Below, piece by piece: positions 60,901 through 64,000 of a stretch of DNA of 64,000 nt. This DNA is from Dasypus novemcinctus (Eukaryota; Chordata; Mammalia; Cingulata; Dasypodidae). Numbering within the stretch: position 1 is the stretch's first letter; the number at the start of each line of letters is the position of its first letter. A model generated the notes under the pieces. The model ran no database searches, was not told the DNA's origin, and was given only the letters and a program-made list of their open reading frames with translations. The position numbers were made by a program, and so were the translations under genes. The DNA is taken from the NCBI RefSeq assembly GCF_030445035.2, contig NC_080680.1:116338228-116402227 (forward strand). The letters run 5' to 3'.

Positions 60901-63900
60901 TATGTATATATCACAATTTGCTTATCCATTCATCTGTGGATGGGCATTTGGGTTGTTTCCAACTTTTAGCAATAGTGAATAATGCTGCTATGAACATTGG
61001 TGAGCATATACCTATTCATGTCCTTCCTTTCAATGCTTCTGGGTATATACCAGCAGTGAGGTTACTGGATCATATGGCAGTTCTATAGTTAGCTTCCTGA
61101 GGAACTGCCAAACTATCCTCCACAATGGCTGCACTATTCTACATCCCCACCAGCAGTAGATAAGGGTTCCCATTCCTCCACATTCTCTCCAACGTTTGTA
61201 GTCCTTTGTTTTTATAAAAGCCACAAGTCTAACTGGTATAAGTTGTCTCATCTTGATTTTGATCTGCATTTCCCTATTAGCTAGTGATTTTGAGCATCTT
61301 ATCACGTGCTTTTTAGCTATTTGTATTTCTTTTTAGAAGAAGTATCTTTTCAAATCACTTGCCCATTTTTTAAATGGGTTGTTTGTATTTTTATTTTTGA
61401 GGTGTAGAATATTTTTATATATGCTAGATATTAGGCTCCTATCAGGTGTATGATTACCAAATATTTTCTCCCATTCAGTAGGTTGCCTATTCTCTTTCTT
61501 GACAAATTCCTTTGATGTCCAAAAGTTTTTAATTTGAGGAGGTCCCAATTATCTGTTTTTTATTTCATTGCTTGTGCTTTGGGTGTGAAGTCCATAAAAT
61601 CATTACCTAATACAAGATCCTGTAGATACAGCCCTGTATTATCTTCCAAAATCTTTATGGTCTTGGCAGTTATATTTATTTATTTTTTTTATTTTTATTT
61701 TTTATTTTTTTTCTCTTTTTATTTTATTTTATTTTATTTTATTTTATTCACTTTGTAATAATATTACATTAAAAATATATATATATGAGGTCCCATTGAA
61801 CCCTACCTCCCCCACCCCACCTCTCCCCCCCCTCAGCAACACTCCCTCCCATCATCATGACACAGCCATTGCATTTGGCAAGTATATCTCTGGGCACCCC
61901 CGCACCCCATGGTCAACGGTTCACACCATGGCCCACACTCTCCCCCATTCCATCCAGTGGGCCCTGTGAGGATTTACAATGTCCGGTGATTGCCCCTGAA
62001 GCACCATCCAGGGCAGCTCCATGTCCCAAAGACGCCTCCACCTCTCATCTCTTCCTGCCTTTCCCCATACCCATCAGCCATCATGTCCACTTTTCTCAAT
62101 CCAATGCCACCTTTTCTATGTGGACATTGAATTGGTTGTGTCCATTGCACCTCTATGTCAAGAGGAGGCTCAGATTCCACCTGGATGCTGGATACAATCC
62201 TCCCACTTTCAGTTGTAATCACTCTAGGCTCCATGGTGTGGTGGTTGTCCTTCTTCAACTCCATCTTAGCTGAGTGTGGTGAGCCCAATAAGTCAGACTG
62301 TAGGTGCTGGAGTCTGTTGAGGCTCAGGACCTGGCTATCACATTGTCAGTCCAGAGATTCAAATCCCCTAAATATATCTTAAACCCCGACACTAACTGCA
62401 CCTCCAGCACATTAGCATGAAAGTCTTATGAAGAGAGATCCCATCTGAGTCCAGATTCGTCACACATGAACACTAGTTCCAAAGAGGGGCCATCTGACCT
62501 GGTAGTTAACCCCATCGGCCATGACCATAACTCCCATGGGTCTCTTTAGCCCTCGAAGGAACCGATATCTGGGGGTTGTATCTGCTTTATCTGTCTCTCA
62601 GACTCTGCTCAGTTGTGCATGAGGGCAATCCTTCTGACAGCCTCCAGACTCTTTTTTAGAGACTCGTAGCCATACAAACTCATTTCTCCTTTCCATTTCC
62701 CCCTTACATTAGGTCAAACAGCATTTTAAAGTCATGTTATTTTATGTAGACAGGGATATTCCGCTGATCCGCGTTGAACCTTCCGTATGAGGTCATTTTC
62801 CAGTTGCATCATCAGTTGGTAGTTGATAGTGATCCCTCGGTGCCAGGGAGACTCATCCCCGGGTGTCATGTCCCACGCTGGGGGGAAGGCATTGCATTTA
62901 CATGCTGAGTTTGGCTTCGAGATGGCCACATTTGAGTAACATGAAGGCTGACAGGAGGAAATTCCCAGGCACAATGCTGCTCTAGGCCTTGTTCTTGTTT
63001 TAGGCTTATCAGCTCCCAAGCATAGTCATTAGCGTTATGGGCTCACTGTTGAACCCTCACTCCCTCCTGGTCCCCACTGCTGCACCAGGGAGACTGTCGC
63101 TGCTCCCCTAGGGACCATGACAGAGCACCACTGGCCAGGAGGCAGTTATATTTAGATCTTAGATCCATCTTGAGATAATTTTTGAATAAGGTGTGAGTTG
63201 GTGTTCCTGTATCATTCTTTGGATATGGACATCCAGTTTGCCAAGCACCATTTTTTTTGAAGCGGCTTTTCTCTCCCAGTTGAATGGGCATGGTGGCCTT
63301 GTTGAATATCAGTTGGCTGTGTAGGTGAGGATCTATATCAGAACTCTCAATTCAGTTCCATTGGTCAGTATGTCTATCCTTATGCCAATACCATGCAGTT
63401 TTGATCCCACCAGCATTTTAGTATGTTTTAAAGTCAAGTAGTGTGAGTCCTTAATTTCATTTTTCTTTTTCATATGTCTATGCTTATTCAGGGCTTCTTG
63501 CCCTTCCAAATTAATTTCATAGTTAACTTTTCTAATTCAGTAAAAAATGTTGTGGTAATTTTTATTGGGATTGCATTAAATCTGTAAATCAGTTTGGGTA
63601 GGACAGACATCTTAATGATGTTTAGTTTTCCCATCCATGAATAGGGAATAGTCCTCCATTTATTTAGATCTTCTTTGATTTCCTTTAATAGTTTTGTGTA
63701 GTTCTCTGAGTACAAGTGGTTTACCTCTTTAGTTAAATTTATGCCTAGGTATTTGACTCTTTAAATTGCTATTGTAAATTGTTCTTTTTTTCTTGATTTT
63801 TTCCCTCAGATTGCTCATCATTGGTGCACAGAAATGCTACTGATTTTTGCACATGAATCTTATAGTCTGCCACTTTACTGAATTCATTTATAAGCTACAG

Positions 63901-64000
63901 AAGCTTTGTTGTAGATTTCTTAGGGCATTCAGGGTATAGGATCATATTGCCTGCAAATAGTGAAATTTTTACTTCTTCTTTTCTAATCTGGACTCCTTTT
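57937..64000 (-). mobile_element. old L1 LINE, 3' UTR and 3' half of ORF2 (antisense), cut by window edge
   Basis: A T-rich start at about 57937 marks the 3' end on the - strand. The 3' UTR runs to about 60750 and ORF2 to the window end. Coding fragments read like the C-terminal part of the intact ORF2 (zinc-knuckle region near 61140-61200). The frames carry many breaks. Another L1 tail is inserted at 61679-63140. It interrupts unit C beyond the receptor. Confidence 0.88.
61679..63140 (-). mobile_element. 5'-truncated L1 tail nested in an older L1
   Basis: A T-rich tail with (TTTTA)n expansion (61679-61760) is followed by the complement of the long L1 3' UTR, up to the 'cctggccagtggtgctctg' point (compare 45051). 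Exact 14-bp target-site duplications, GGCAGTTATATTTA, lie at 61665-61678 and 63141-63154. The older L1 ORF2 text is continuous across it. It is close in sequence to the L1 at 36765, so it is fairly young. Confidence 0.94.

Overview
The window is mammalian nuclear DNA. Three tRNA-derived SINE copies look like the DAS family of armadillos, and every large gap is filled with L1 LINEs. I infer a xenarthran, most likely an armadillo (Dasypus or a close relative). The host genes are olfactory receptors (ORs) that closely resemble human OR13C3 and OR13C4, so the locus is probably the counterpart of the human OR13 cluster on chromosome 9. Species and synteny are recognised from memory and were not searched.

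The backbone is a tandem array of three copies of one OR unit, all on the + strand. Unit A holds a dead receptor at 7067-7785. Unit B holds an intact receptor at 17916-18869, and unit C holds an intact receptor at 55391-56344. The flanks of the three receptors align with each other. An old ERVL fossil lies between receptors A and B (about 9640-13975) and again between B and C (about 33685-36764, continued at 47809-48080), so it was present before the duplication. Receptor spacing is 10.8 kb from A to B but 37.5 kb from B to C. The difference is almost entirely later insertions; without them each unit is roughly 10-11 kb.

Region by region: 1-5243 is a - strand L1 carrying a solo-type LTR. 5244-9639 is OR unit A. 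9640-13975 is ERVL copy A, invaded by an LTR, a SINE and an RPL37A processed pseudogene. 13976-20070 is OR unit B. 20071-33488 is a SINE followed by a pile of - strand L1s. 33489-36764 is ERVL copy B. 36765-47808 is a full-length + strand L1 with an uninterrupted ORF2, an ORF1 broken by one base, and another L1 inverted inside its 3' UTR. 47809-57936 is the end of ERVL copy B plus OR unit C. 57937-64000 is a further - strand L1 with a nested, younger L1 tail.

The points most worth checking are a 70-bp candidate noncoding exon, preceded by an EBF-like palindrome, at the same relative place upstream of both intact receptors; the young full-length L1 with its unusually long 3' UTR; and the nested, inverted L1 tails with clean target-site duplications. 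I found no clearly new biological system. Boundaries of old repeats are approximate, because they were read by eye against other copies in the window or against remembered family sequence.
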